DNA of 64,000 nucleotides from assembly GCA_019321725.1 (NCBI GenBank), contig CM033113.1:13764001-13828000 (forward strand), read 5' to 3'. Shown piece after piece: positions 33,790 through 45,140 of this stretch (position 1 is the stretch's first letter; each line of letters opens with the position of its first letter). The notes under the pieces were generated by a model. That model worked only from the letters and a program-made list of their open reading frames with translations. It was not told the origin of the DNA and searched no databases. The translations under genes and the position numbers were made by a program. Source of the stretch: Paulownia fortunei (lineage: Eukaryota; Streptophyta; Magnoliopsida; Lamiales; Paulowniaceae).

Positions 33790-34443
33790 AATAGAAGTCT
33801 CTTCCACTCACAAGTTTTATTGTATTTTTACCTTTTATGGATCCAATCCAGGAAAAAATGATGAGTTTATAGGGGCAGCTCAAAACCTTGGTAGAACATT
33901 AGCAGAAAGAAAAATTTATTTAGTGTATGGGGAGGCAATCTGGGATTAATAGGGAATGTTACTACTTCTGCTCTTGTAGGATGAGTCAAAGTTTTAGGAG
34001 TTATCCCAAAACCTTTAACAATACAGAATATCACAGGTATGACCATCAAAGATGAGCTAAAAGTGTCACGTATTCATGATAGAATGCCTGATATGTTAAA
34101 CAATGCAGATGCATTCATCACCCTACCTAGTGGTTTTGGTACACTGAAAAAGTTATTTTAAGTTATCTCTTGGGCACAACTCAACTTTCACCAAAAACTT
34201 ATAGGTATGTTTAATGTTAATGGTTTTTATAATGGTTTGCTATATTTTGTAGATCATGCTGTGGAAAAAGGTTTTATTTCACCGTCTACAAGACGAATCC
34301 TTATTTCTACTTCAACACTTGACTAATTCATTGATCAACTTCTAGCATATGTGCCAGAACTTGATCCAGCCTTGGCCGATGTGGATTGGTCCAATAGGGA
34401 GAGTGGTTGAAAATGCAAAATAAATTTGACTCTCAGCCCATGA
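33790..34443 (+). pseudogene. LOG-like cytokinin riboside 5'-monophosphate phosphoribohydrolase, intronless decayed copy
   Basis: LOG enzymes release active cytokinin bases from their nucleotides in the cytosol. Here the frame reads YGSNPGKND (33836), then FIGAAQNLGRTLAERKIYLV. After a one-base deletion near 33930 comes NLGLIGNVTTSALVG. Then VLGVIPKPLTIQNITGMTIK, ELKVSRIHDRMPDMLNNADA, FITLPSGFGTLKK (34114-34152), VISWAQLNFHQKLIGMFNVN, FVDHAVEKGFISPSTRRI and LLAYVPELDPALADVDW, ending KINLTLSP with TGA at 34441-34443. Plant LOG genes have several introns; none is present, which suggests passage through RNA. The signature PGGxGTxxE is changed to P-S-G-F-G-T-L-K-K, losing the Gly and the Glu. At least four stops are present. 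It sits between gypsy integrase and the terminal polypurine tract/LTR, so it appears to be cargo of the element. Short segments of weak identity cannot tell which LOG paralogue was the donor. Confidence 0.85.
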
Positions 34444-35779
34444 AATTTATCCTTAATGGTTTCAACTAATAGTATGTTTTGCGTTATTTCAGCTTTATTT
34501 TTTCAATAAGCTATATTTCAGGTAATATTTTTTAAACTCTACTTTTCTATCTATTTTTGACATTAAGGACAATGTCTCCATTAGGTTGGGGACGGGGATA
34601 GTTGATATCATGTCTTGTGTGTTGAATGTGTGTTTTTCTAGTTTTTTTAATTTAAGCATGTTTTCTTTTGGGTCCATTTAACCATAAGTAACGGTGACTA
34701 AAGTAAAGGGTAATCTTTTGACACTCTTGAAAAGCACCCCTATTTTTTTTTACATAACATGGTATGTTTGTGAAGTTTTTAATTGAAAATTTGTGAATTG
34801 TCAAAATATAATAATAGCAATCCTCTGTTTGTTAGAGTCCAAGGGTGTTATCTTAAAAAATATATTAGTCTTGTTCACATCCTAAACTTTGTGGAATGAT
34901 TGGTTCTGATATATATATATATACATATATAACTGAAAATTTCGATCATGTTAAAGTTTTTACTTTTTAATATTCACACATCTTTTGTGAATAAATGGAG
35001 AGTTTCAGAAAACAAGTATTCTAAACTTTAATTGATCATTTGAATTGGTTTCGTTGTAATTTGAGATGCTTAATTATGTTTACCTTGCATGTGGAGAAAT
35101 GAATTAGGTAAATCTTTGTAGTTATCTATTTCTACTGACATATTTCGCTTTGTAGCTAGTGATGTGAGTATAATTATAAATCTTTCTTTTGATCTTTTAT
35201 TATCATGCGAGTGATGTTGTAAAAAAAACATTAAAAAAAACACAAAAAAAAAACAAAGAAAAAACCCCAAAAAAAAAAAATATCACCATTTCATTTTCAG
35301 GTTAACCAATGAAATTTTGAGGTATATTTTGGTAAGACAGACTAGGTATTTCAAATTTTGTGACTACCCTATCTTATACTCAATTTTTGTTGAATGCTTT
35401 GTCCTAAATCATTTAAGTAGTTTCGCTAAGTGTATTTATTATTTCCTAATTCCATGAGTGAATACCTTACCAACTTAAATGGAAAACACTTACCTGTGAC
35501 GATATGGAGTTTAGGCTTTTTCATGATTGATTTTGAAGTTATATATATCTTGGTCTATGGAATAAAATTTTGGCTTAGTGCACATACGCACAACATCTTT
35601 TGGAAATTCTAAAAATAAAAAAGTAAAATATCCCGATAACATCTGTGATCACTAACAAATGATTGTTTGTGATTTTTAGATTGTTTTATAGGTTTGTTTT
35701 AAATTGTGATCATCATGTAATGTTATTTTTTATTTGTATTGCATTTCATTACGCTATAATTACTAGGAACTAGTAATAA
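34444..35779 (+). other. Gypsy-3 non-coding 3' region with internal polypurine tract
   Basis: At 34558-34597 the plus strand reads GACATTAAGGACAATGTCTC, then CATTAGGTTGGGGACGGGGA. This is the post-pol motif of OTA elements, also seen inverted in Gypsy-1 at 21411. It places the LOG copy upstream of the element's own 3' non-coding region. The rest is AT-rich with a TA run (34908-34930) and an A-rich run (35221-35280). No coding signal was found. Confidence 0.65.
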
Positions 35780-35792
35780 GTTTGTTGGGGGG
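35780..35792 (+). other. Gypsy-3 terminal polypurine tract
   Basis: GTTTGTTGGGGGG lies directly before the TG of the LTR, the normal plus-strand priming site. Confidence 0.75.
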
Positions 35793-37411
35793 TGTAATGA
35801 ATATTTAAAAATATACAATTAATTAGGATTTATATAATTATTTTCACTTTGAATTGTCATTAGAACTCCCAATTAAAGTATTTTTTTGCTTTAGGAATAA
35901 AATGAGAAATCAACATAAAAAAAAAAAGATTAAAAGGTTTTATCCTTTTTTGTGCAGGTTTTACAGAAACTAGTGTAACTTTTGATTCCAAAATGGTTTT
36001 GGGTTAATTCTTAAGACTATGGATTAATACGTCATTCATCTAGAAATTCATGCAAACTTTGGATCTCATATTTAATGTGTAAGGATTAAAGAAGTTGGAT
36101 TACAAGTGGTTGTACAAAATAGATCACCAAAATTCGGATTAGAGTTAAGCCTAGTCCTAACCTATTTTAACAATTGGGTTGTATCTCTTTCGTACAAATT
36201 TCTTTTGGCTAAAATTTAGATATGTTATACCTAGAGGTAGATAAACATGTTTTTTCAAGATTTCATAAATATGATGCAATGCACTGATGATGTTGAAAGA
36301 TGACTCTTGAATATGATCCTGTAATTTAGCCATATCTCTCTCATTCTGCACCCAAATTTGACCAATGACATATGCAAATATATAAAGAAATAAATATCTA
36401 CAACTTTTATTCTTTACCCTTCATCAATATATGGTTGTATCTAGTCCGAAAATTTAATTCAATCAAATAGGTGAAAATTTAGAGGATTTGTTGTAACAAC
36501 TTACCAACTTTTGACAACTAGCATATCACTTGATTTTTTTACTCCTCCATTATATGTTTGGCCTCTAGCATACTAAAAACACTATAAATAGGCCATGTAT
36601 TATGCTTGTAAGAGTGGGGGGCTAAAGAGGAAAATAAGTTTTATTGTTATCTTTCTTTAGGCAAAGTTTTCTAGTAGTAATAGAAATGTGTTCTCTAGTT
36701 TCTCTTCTATTTTTAGTCTTTTCTACTTTAATTATGTCTTTTTAAATTTTATTTAGTTGAGGAAAAAGGGTGAATCTCTTGATAGAGGGAGATGAATGGT
36801 TATAAAGGTAGAAATGTTTAAGTGTGTTGTATTATTATTTTAATTTTTGATCTAAATCCTACTTGTTTTGTCGTGATTCTTGATTTATATATCACTAATG
36901 GCACAACAAATATTTAGGTTCATTTAGCTAGATATTTAATTTTACTACACTAACTGCTAATATGAAACTTTGATTTGTTGTAGACAAAGGTGTGTATAAA
37001 TACTTGATCCCATAAACAAGTGTTGGCATTAAGAAATAATTTGCAAATAGTAAGACAATATTATGATTACCTTAATGCATGAGTTATTTGATAACATCTT
37101 CCCATTGGAAGCTTCATTATGTATGGATTTCAATAGTGGCAATTAAAAAAGGTAAAAAAAATAAATAATCATTTCTCTATCCAAAACTCAAGAGCGGATC
37201 CATAATCCTCAATACTTTTATTAATTTTGTTTTTTTAGTTATATCATGCATTATTTTTTTTATATTCTAAACCACATAAAATCCATCTTTTTTTTTAGAA
37301 ATATAATCCAAGAATCTTCAAATAACTTTCTTGTGAATCGACCTCAAACTCAAGAGAAATTTATTACTTGACACAACCTGCACTTGGATTTGCAACCTTA
37401 AAGTTGTGGCA
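35793..37411 (+). repeat. OTA gypsy LTR (Gypsy-3/Gypsy-4 shared LTR)
   Basis: 1619 bp, from TGTAATGAATATT to GTTGTGGCA. It is preceded by a polypurine tract as a 3' LTR would be, and followed by AGTTTT plus a PBS as a 5' LTR would be. It is not colinear with the Gypsy-2 LTR at 26798, so it belongs to another OTA family. Confidence 0.78.
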
Positions 37412-37417
37412 AGTTTT

Positions 37418-37434
37418 TGGCGCCATTGTCAGGG
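37418..37434 (+). other. Primer binding site downstream of the shared LTR
   Basis: TGGCGCCATTGTCAGGG, the OTA tRNA-Asp-type site, 6 bp after the LTR end. It marks the start of another internal region. Confidence 0.82.
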
Positions 37435-37702
37435 TATGAAAGGTAAGTATTCAGGTTTTTAAATATTTTTCCTTTATAAAAATTTTGTTTATCTTCTTTA
37501 TTATTATATGGCCATATGGTATCATTGTTATAATTCTCAACATTTATTTAGAAATAATTCTGAAACTTTGTTTGGAAATTTATTTGAGTCATCTCCACAC
37601 ACTTCCACCATGGCTGAAATAAAAGTGTCAAAGATGAAAATGAGAGAGTGTGTAATATATATGAATTATGTATATATCGGAGAGTGATGTATTATATGTA
37701 TC
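37435..37702 (+). pseudogene. Gypsy-4 leader and first gag codons (truncated)
   Basis: After the PBS comes an AT-rich leader and an ATG at 37610 in a good context (CCACCATGG) reading MAEIKVSKMKMRECVIYMNY, with a stop after about 25 codons. A solo LTR then interrupts it. The position and basic start fit an OTA gag N-terminus, but the sequence itself is not diagnostic. Confidence 0.45.
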
Positions 37703-38344
37703 TGTAACACCCACATTACTACACAACTAGATATATAGTATAATTTGACATGATAGAACCTGTGTGCATGGATGGAATATTTTTTTTTTTGTAACACTTT
37801 AAAAAAGATAAATCACTTCTTACATGCACAACCCTGTTCAAAATACTTTCTAACACATGTCAAGTATATAGCAGGATCAGTATTTATATAAAAGCACAAC
37901 ACCCACAATGACCTAATATTTACATACTTATTTACAGTAAAGTTTTAAAAGCAAAATATAGTACCAGTCTAAAAATATAATACAACAGACTCAAAATATA
38001 ACAAGCCAACAAAGTAGCCCAGCAGGTCGTCATCCATGTACACACTCTCAGACACCTACAGGAGCTCCAACCGCCACCCACCCAGTAAAAGATACTTCAA
38101 GCGTTGTCGTACTCACCGACAATGCATAAACTATATGAGCTAACACTCAGCAAGTAATGATTATGCATGTTAAAGAATAATCCACAATATCAAGTCATGC
38201 ATTCAAAATGCTATGCCCACAATGTAATTTTATGCATAAAATATTTCTCTCAAAATCATTTCTTTCTTGGGCCCTTGACCAACATTACTATCCCATACAC
38301 CAGAAAAGAGCTCTGTACACCGCCATAGTTCAATGGCCAATAAT

Positions 38345-38450
38345 CATATAAGCATGCAAATCCATGCATGCTCATACGCATGCAAATCCATGCACGCGAA
38401 CCTGCAAATCCATGCATAAAACCATGCAAATCCATGCATGCTTTGGTGCA
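38345..38450. repeat. Short ATGCAAATCCATGCATGC repeats
   Basis: Five copies of (A)TGCAAATCCATGCA, spaced irregularly by 15-30 bp, lie in SL4. The unit is nearly palindromic (CCATGCATG). SL2 and SL3 carry only two or three corresponding GCATGGATTTGCATGC units at 25890-25925 and around 44390, so the array length varies between copies. Confidence 0.75.
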
Positions 38451-38492
38451 CTAGTAGTGGTCAGCAAAATATTTTCCTTTCTCAGAATCATG

Positions 38493-38716
38493 CCGTGCAA
38501 TGCAAGATTTATCATAATGCTCGTATATGATGCATGCACGTACCAATAACAATGCCTATGTATGTATATTCAATGGACATGAATGATAGTAATGTGTATC
38601 AATACCGTACAATGCAAGATTTATCATAATGCTCGTATATGATGCATGCACGTACCAATGACAATGCCCATGTATGTATATTCAATGGACATGAATGATA
38701 GTAATGTGTATCCTCT
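38493..38716. repeat. 112-bp tandem duplication inside SL4
   Basis: CCGTGCAATGCAAGATTTA (38493) recurs as CCGTACAATGCAAGATTTA (38605), and the match continues to AGTAATGTGTATC with only a few changes. SL2, SL3 and SL1 have one copy of this block. Confidence 0.9.
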
Positions 38717-40729
38717 GCTTTGCACATATAATCTATGGTATTACATATAAATTACACATTTACTATGTCCATGCATTGTAGTTGCAAATAAATCTTTACT
38801 TACCTTTTACTTGGTTGGTGGCTTAGTCTAGATTTGTTTATTGTTCTCCTCCAATCTTAGATGTAAAATAGCCTATAATATTACCAACATCAAGCACCAT
38901 TCCCAATTTGACAAGTTGAAAGCATAAAATATCATACTAAGATGTTAAACACCAAGCTATCTAGGTTTTACAAACTAGAACCCAATCTAGTCCCTCCAAT
39001 ACCTTAATTTCTCATCTTAGACATGTAAACATCATATAATTGAAGTAATATAACTCTAATATCATGTACCTAATTGTTAACACTCAATAGCAACATGTCT
39101 AGGTTGAAATATGCTAAGTTATCAAATGGGACAGATTCACATTTTCATATTTACTAGCTGTTCAATTTAGTTGCATGATAATTTTGACATCCCTAAACAT
39201 ATCCAATTACTCTCAAATTTTTTCCACACTTAGATAACATGTATATAAATGTAACCATGTCATATAATGCTAAAAATAATAGATATAGCTTCCCAAGTTC
39301 AGCTCTCTTCATAATATACTGAAACAAATTATTTTCCTACCGTGACAGTTTTGCACACTTCACGACATTAATGGTTTTGGCATCCTTATGTATATTCAAT
39401 CTCTCCTAACTTTTTACCACACTTATATAAAATATACATAGAGACAACTAGGTTATATTCTTTCCAAAACTAATGGATTTAGCTCCCCTAATTCAGTCAC
39501 CTTCACAGCACACCAAAACAGATTTTGCTACTTTGGCAGTTTGAGTGTTTCTCAAATATCATCTCTATTTCAATTTCTAACCGATCAAAATTCATTCCAA
39601 TACTATTAACTCATATATAAACATGTATACGATGATAATTACAGGTTTTATTCAACATACCGTACACTTTTGAAGCCTAAAACACAAAAAATACAGCAAG
39701 GTGACAGTTTCTAGCACAAGTGTTTTCTATCAAATATTTCCAACCACAAACCCTTTCTTTATGCATCAAAGCCTATCTAATAACATCCTAACACATTTAT
39801 AAATAATATTCAAATCTTAATAATCCAATAAACCTCAAAATAAATCTGAAAGTCATGCCAAACCCGTAGGTTAAGCTCACCTTGCACAGTTTTCTACTTG
39901 AACTTGGTTATTTCTCCTTCCCTTTGCTTGTTTTGCCTCCTTTTTCGGTTGGAATCACTTAGAACCTATTTAGAGATATTTTTCCATATATTTAGAAGCT
40001 GAAATGGTTTAGAATAAGGTTCAAGTCGTGGTTGTTAGCTTAAGAGTGAAGAATAGGTTGAGGTGCTAGTTTGATAAGTCTAAGCATGAAGTGGCATAAG
40101 CTTGATGAGGCATGTAATAGTATAATCTGATTTTCTCCCTTATCTTGCATCCCTAATCTTGTGTGTCTCACATATTCCTATTTGGTTGCAACCTATCTTC
40201 ATCACCATTCATTCCCATAGCTAATTCCTATATCCGTCCATTAGGTTCTTCACCCAAAAATCATCGGTTCTTGCCCAATTAATAAGTTTGTGCACCGATA
40301 GTGTTACAAACCTATGAACCTAGTTATATAACATTTAAATTATAATATTTTATGTCTATTTGTCCCAATCGTATGATTTAAATATACATATAATATTAAA
40401 ATTCATGATCGAACTGACTTACTTTTTATAAACTTTTTGGTAACTCCTTTCGAACTCCTAAGGTTACCACATGTAACCTAACAGCCCTATTCACTATATT
40501 GATACCTCAATTTCTTCTTATTTCAATACAAAATCAACCAATTAGGATAGGGGATTCGATAATCAATACCGTGCGAGAGCTTCAAAATTAAGTTTAATGA
40601 TTAAAAATGCCGTATAAAATAAAATAAATTATATGACATCATATCAATGCAAATAGCACGCAATTAACATGTAATGCATGAATCATATTTGTCCATGTGA
40701 GTAGTAAGTGGCTCGGGTATCACAGTATC

Positions 40730-41294
40730 TATCCAAAAATATAGAAAAAAGTGTGATTGATTGCCACTTGTAACAACATCATCTTTTTTGTTGAATAAAT
40801 TGGTGCAGCGGTGCCAAACTAACTGTACGACTTTAGGGTAATTTTTATAACTAGGACCACTGTGCAAAATTCCTCCTTTAACTGGTGTTGTAGAGGAAAA
40901 CACACTGCCTAATTTTTTAGGTTGGTGCTGCGGCACGAGATTCAAGGCCGCAGCACGAGTCTTGTATTTCAAATTTTCATCAATTTCCATCTTTCATCTT
41001 TTAACCCCATTTTTTTCAACTTTGCACCTACACAACATGTATCAAAAGATAAGTGCAAAATCCATCAATTATTTGATAAAATATCCTAATTTGTGCTATG
41101 GAGAGTGTCGAAAAATGTGTTTAATTATGAGCTTACTAATGTCAAAGAGTCTAGACTTCTATTTCCTAGTGATTTACACGATAAAGTTGGTCTTTTGAAA
41201 TTGGATAAGTTTGGCTTGCCTTCTTTAAATTTTAAATGAATTTACAATTCAAAATTGTTAGCTGATAGCTTTGAGTCATGGCAACAATTTTTGT
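40730..41294. other. Continuation of the Gypsy-4 internal region (probable), no clear gene
   Basis: Downstream of the TSD the interrupted sequence should resume. On the plus strand about 41100-41230 can be read ELTNVKESRLLFPSDLHDKV then LKLDKFGLPSLNF, a plausible but unrecognised coding remnant. CGCGGC-type words (GCTGCGGCACGAG) repeat at 40928 and 40950. An opposing 108-codon frame spans the solo-LTR boundary and is not credible. Confidence 0.35.
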
Positions 41295-43528
41295 TGTTGG
41301 GTTCACAAAGAGGGTTTTAAATGTACTGGAAATTTAAAATTTTAAAACCATGCATAACAATTAAGCATGCAACCCAAATTCAATGCGATTAATAAATTCA
41401 GACCTAGATATTTCATTTAATAAAAAACAAAGGTTTCATGAAATTAACTTATTCAATTGCACTCTAGTTGAGGGTAATGTTTTGAATGACTCAAATACTG
41501 GCCCTGGATTAGAAATCTTAATTCACTTGAGGAATCCTTGCATCTTTCTTCTATTGGTATCCATACCACGAGCAAGATCACAATTTAATATTTATGCTAT
41601 AAAATATTGAATTCTTGTTTTTTAATCTAGAATATTTTGAGTTTCTTAAAATAATTAGTGATAAGATAATTAAATTGAATAAAAAAGGAATAGAACTTAT
41701 TTGATAGAAGAAGAAAATATTAAAAGAGAAAAAATAGGAGAAGAGAGAAGGTGTCTTAGAGCTTTTTCAAAGCTCTCACATGGTTTTGTAGGGAAAGAAT
41801 ATTTATTTCTCTCTCTAAGACCTAATCACTTTAGGTATGTATCGCATTCTTTTCTTATCTTATCTTATTTCCATTTTTGACTAGGATTCTTTTACTTTCC
41901 AATCATGACATCCTAGCAGGCCTCCTACGAGCCCATCATCCCTTGGTCTTAGACTTTATTTAATTAATTAAGTCCATTTAATATATTCTTATCAATTAAA
42001 CAAGCCCAACTTAATTAATTAATCCAATCAACTAATTAATTAATTTCATCAAGGCCACCTAATCAAATGACGCCCAACCAAATAATCCTATTATTTAATT
42101 AGATAAATTAATTTAACCCTTTAAATTAATTTATGTCTTATCTCTGTAATTGATCATATCAATTAATTAATTAATTAGTTCCATAAGCCTTCTTAATCAA
42201 ATTAGGCTCAATTTAAATAATCATATTATTCATTTAGTCAAATAGATTTAATCCGTTAGATTAATTAGGTCTATTAATTAATTGATCCAATCAATTATTT
42301 AATTCACTCCCAAATAGCCCATAATCTTAATTAGATCCCATTAAATAATCTTATTGTTTAATTGGATGAATTAATTTAACTCTTTAAATTAATTTTGGCT
42401 CTAGTTAATTAATCTTCATTAATTAATTTGATCAAAATCCTTGAATATTATTTTAGATAAAAGTGATCCATCTCAATATTTGTGTGACCCATTAGATTCA
42501 CAACAAAGTTAGCAGTAGGCTAGTAACTATTACAACTTACTGAATATATAAAATATATTTTGATTAATTAATCTAATTAATTAATTCATCATGGAATTAA
42601 CTCAATAATCACATGAACCTCACAAGTCAATGGAAGCATATAGCAATGCATATTAACTACCCAATCTTAGGTGAATTAGCAAGCGAACCTATTTCTGTTA
42701 TGAGTACCATGGAAGTTTGGTCATTCCGTCAACTAATCTCCCAATTAATTCTAGGGAATATATTAGTTTTTGAAACCCTAATTGACTTAATAACTATGAT
42801 CCCATTCCTACTCACATTGACTCGGGACCATTAGAAAATCCTTGTCTAATATTCATCATTTTGTGGCTATAGACTTCTAAGACAAGGACCGTGGAATGTA
42901 TAGAAGATTTACCTATTCTCCCAAATAAGTAGCAAACCCTTTTTTTGGTCACTCATTCCCCTCCATACACAAAGATTATATACCCAACAAAACCCCTTAT
43001 GATTGTTGTGCAATTAGGAAACACATTAAAGCGTATGATGTCATGCACAAGGCTACCATGGTGCCTTAAGTCAAATGACTAATTTATGCATATTGTAAGT
43101 AAGACGTTCTCTTTCAACCAATAATGTTTCCAATTGAGAAATTCCTATAGGCCTTTTGGGTGTACTCGTTACCCAACAAGCACCTGAACATGTGTACTAG
43201 CATCACAACACTGATGCATATGGAACAAGAAATACTTTTTTCGAGCATACAACATGTGCGCTAGTCTTTACAAGCTTATCGATGCCCTATCTTAGTGAGC
43301 CTCAACTGAGAACTAATTTAAGACCATAACCATAGAGGTATGTTCCATGATCATCATCATATGGGTGAACATCCCCATAGGGATTAATGGTCCATAAATA
43401 TTATTTAATTGTTTAACTACAATTAAAGATAAAAAATTCCTAATTTGTTAACTTATTTTGAATAAGATTGTCTATTTGCTAGAGAATAAAAAAAAACATT
43501 AGTTAGCATGTTGGGCACTATTTTAATA
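41295..43528 (-). repeat. CL4: long copia LTR, 3' LTR of Copia-3
   Basis: On the plus strand it starts TGTTGGGTTCACAAAG and ends GGGCACTATTTTAATA. A polypurine tract and copia RNase H coding follow on the minus strand, which makes this the 3' LTR and gives a length of about 2.23 kb. Inside are long TTAATTAATTAA runs, GTTCACAACAAAGTTAGCAG and the GCATACAACATGTGCG/GGAACAAG landmarks of this family. The terminal TG is mutated to TA at the PPT side. Confidence 0.78.
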
Positions 43529-43545
43529 ATCTCCCACTTGTCCTA
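43529..43545 (-). other. Copia-3 polypurine tract
   Basis: The minus strand reads TAGGACAAGTGGGAGAT directly before the LTR, as in many plant copia elements. Confidence 0.75.
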
Positions 43546-44057
43546 GAGCCAATTACCTGGTATCTTGGGCCCATTTTCCCTAGATGTTCTTTGAATACTA
43601 TTTGTCCTAGGGGGTTTATTAAGTGGATCTGCTATGTTTTCTATCGAGGCAACTCTTTCCACTATTAAGTTCTCTCTACCAATGATTACTAGAATCAAAT
43701 GATATCATTTCATTATATGCCTAGATCTATGATGAGATCTTGGCTCTTTTGCTTGTGTAATTGCCATTTTGTTATCACAACAGATAGATACTGGATCAAC
43801 AATAGACAAAACTACTTCCAACCCTTTAGAAGAAGTTTCTCATCCAAACACCTTCTTTCATAACATCATATGCAGTGATGTATTCAACCTCGGTGGTGGA
43901 ATCCACGACCATCTCATGCATAGAACCCTTCCCAGCTGGCTACCTACTATTTAGAAAAAAACATGATTCTAAACATAGACTTGAAGTAATCTACTTTGGA
44001 CTAAACCTAACTTCAATTCTCCTCAACTATAGTCCGAGAAGATATCTTCAGTGCTTC
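43546..44057 (-). pseudogene. Copia-3 RNase H and C-terminus
   Basis: The minus strand reads DSTTEVEYITAYDVMKEGVW and MRNFF, then across frame breaks DPVSICCDNKMAITQAKEPR, SHHRSRHI and ENIADPLNKP. This is the C-terminal RNase H of Tork/Angela/SIRE-like copia pol (STTEAEYIA..., CDNxxAI, NIADPLTKPL). It ends at the SL3 insertion; RT continues beyond it. Confidence 0.88.
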
Positions 44058-44062
44058 ACTAG

Positions 44063-45135
44063 TGTAATAGCTAAGCCTCACACTACTCACTTGGTCAATA
44101 TGATTCATGCATTACATGCTAATTTTATATGCTACTTGCATTTCTATTAGCATTGCATAATTTATTTCATTTTATACGACATTCTTGAATATTAAATATA
44201 GTAAATGTGTGATTTATATGTAATATCATAGATAATATACATGGGCATTGGCATTGGCATGCATCATATACGAGCATTGTGATAAATCTTACATTGCACG
44301 GCATGATTATGAGAAACAAAAATATTTTTGCTAACCACTACTAGTGCATGAATTTGTAGGTTCGTGGGCATAGATTTGCGTTCTTATAAGTATACATGGA
44401 TTTACGTGCTTATATGATTATTGGTCATTGGATTATAGCAGTGTATAGAGCTCTTTTCTGGTGCATGGGAAGTAGCATTGGTCAGGGCCCAAGAAAGAAA
44501 TAATTTTGAGAGAAATATTTTGATGCATGGAATTGCATTGTGGGCATAACATTTTGAGATGCATGACTTGATATTTTGGATTAGTCTTTGACATGCACAA
44601 TCTTTACTTGTTGAGCATTACCTCATATAATTTATGCATTGTAGGTGAGTCTGGTGATACTTGATACCATGGACTTACTGGATAAGCTGTTGGAGTTCCT
44701 ACAGGTTCTGAGGATCAGTGTACATGGATGACGACCTACTAGTTGTGCTGTGGGCATATTCTAATTTTTACAATCATTGTTATTGTGTAAATTATTGTCT
44801 ATATGTAAAGGGTTACAAGATGAAAATGTCCTTACTTCTTTCGAAAGTATAAGCTATTATTTGGATTTGTGAGTCTATCGTGTTATAACTTTGGGATGCC
44901 ATGTCCTTTATGACTCTTGAAATTTTATAGTAAGTAAGTCTGAGAATAGCATGACTGTGATGAGTGTTGTGTTTTTATATAAACAGTGATTTTCTTATAT
45001 ACAGGGTTTTATGTGAGAAAATATTTTATTATTTCTCAAAGTGCTATATTTGACAATATATATATATACACATGCACACACATGTGCTACCTTGTCAAAA
45101 TTATTGTTATCTATATTTAGTGGTGGGGTGTTACA
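44063..45135 (+). repeat. Solo LTR SL3 (1.1-kb class) with TSD ACTAG
   Basis: It starts TGTAATAGCTAAGCC and ends GTGGGGTGTTACA. ACTAG flanks it on both sides (44058-44062 and 45136-45140). It lacks the middle ~1.9 kb of SL1/SL4. It landed between the RNase H and RT parts of copia pol. Confidence 0.93.
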
Positions 45136-45140
45136 ACTAG

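Larger units (their letters stand above)
37703..40724 (-). repeat. Solo LTR SL4 (3-kb class) with TSD GTATC
   Basis: On the plus strand it runs from TGTAACACCCAC to CTCGGGTATCACA. GTATC flanks it on both sides (37698-37702 and 40725-40729). In reverse it matches SL2 at both ends: landmarks GGAGCTCCAACCGCC, CGTCATCCATGTACAC and TAATGCATGAATCATATTTG. It contains no coding frame and no internal region, so it is a solo LTR from homologous recombination between the two LTRs of a full element. Confidence 0.93.

Noticed and set aside
26798..37411. One complete 10.6-kb gypsy element with two LTRs
   Set aside because: The two LTRs are not colinear, the coding changes family at the N gap, and the right LTR is followed by a PBS.
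40664..40990. 108-codon minus-strand open frame
   Set aside because: It crosses the SL4 boundary and its target-site duplication, so it was created by the insertion. No domain is recognised.
42000..42600. CRISPR-like or satellite array in the TTAATTAA-rich segments
   Set aside because: No constant repeat-spacer period; these are degenerate AT words inside copia LTRs of a plant genome.
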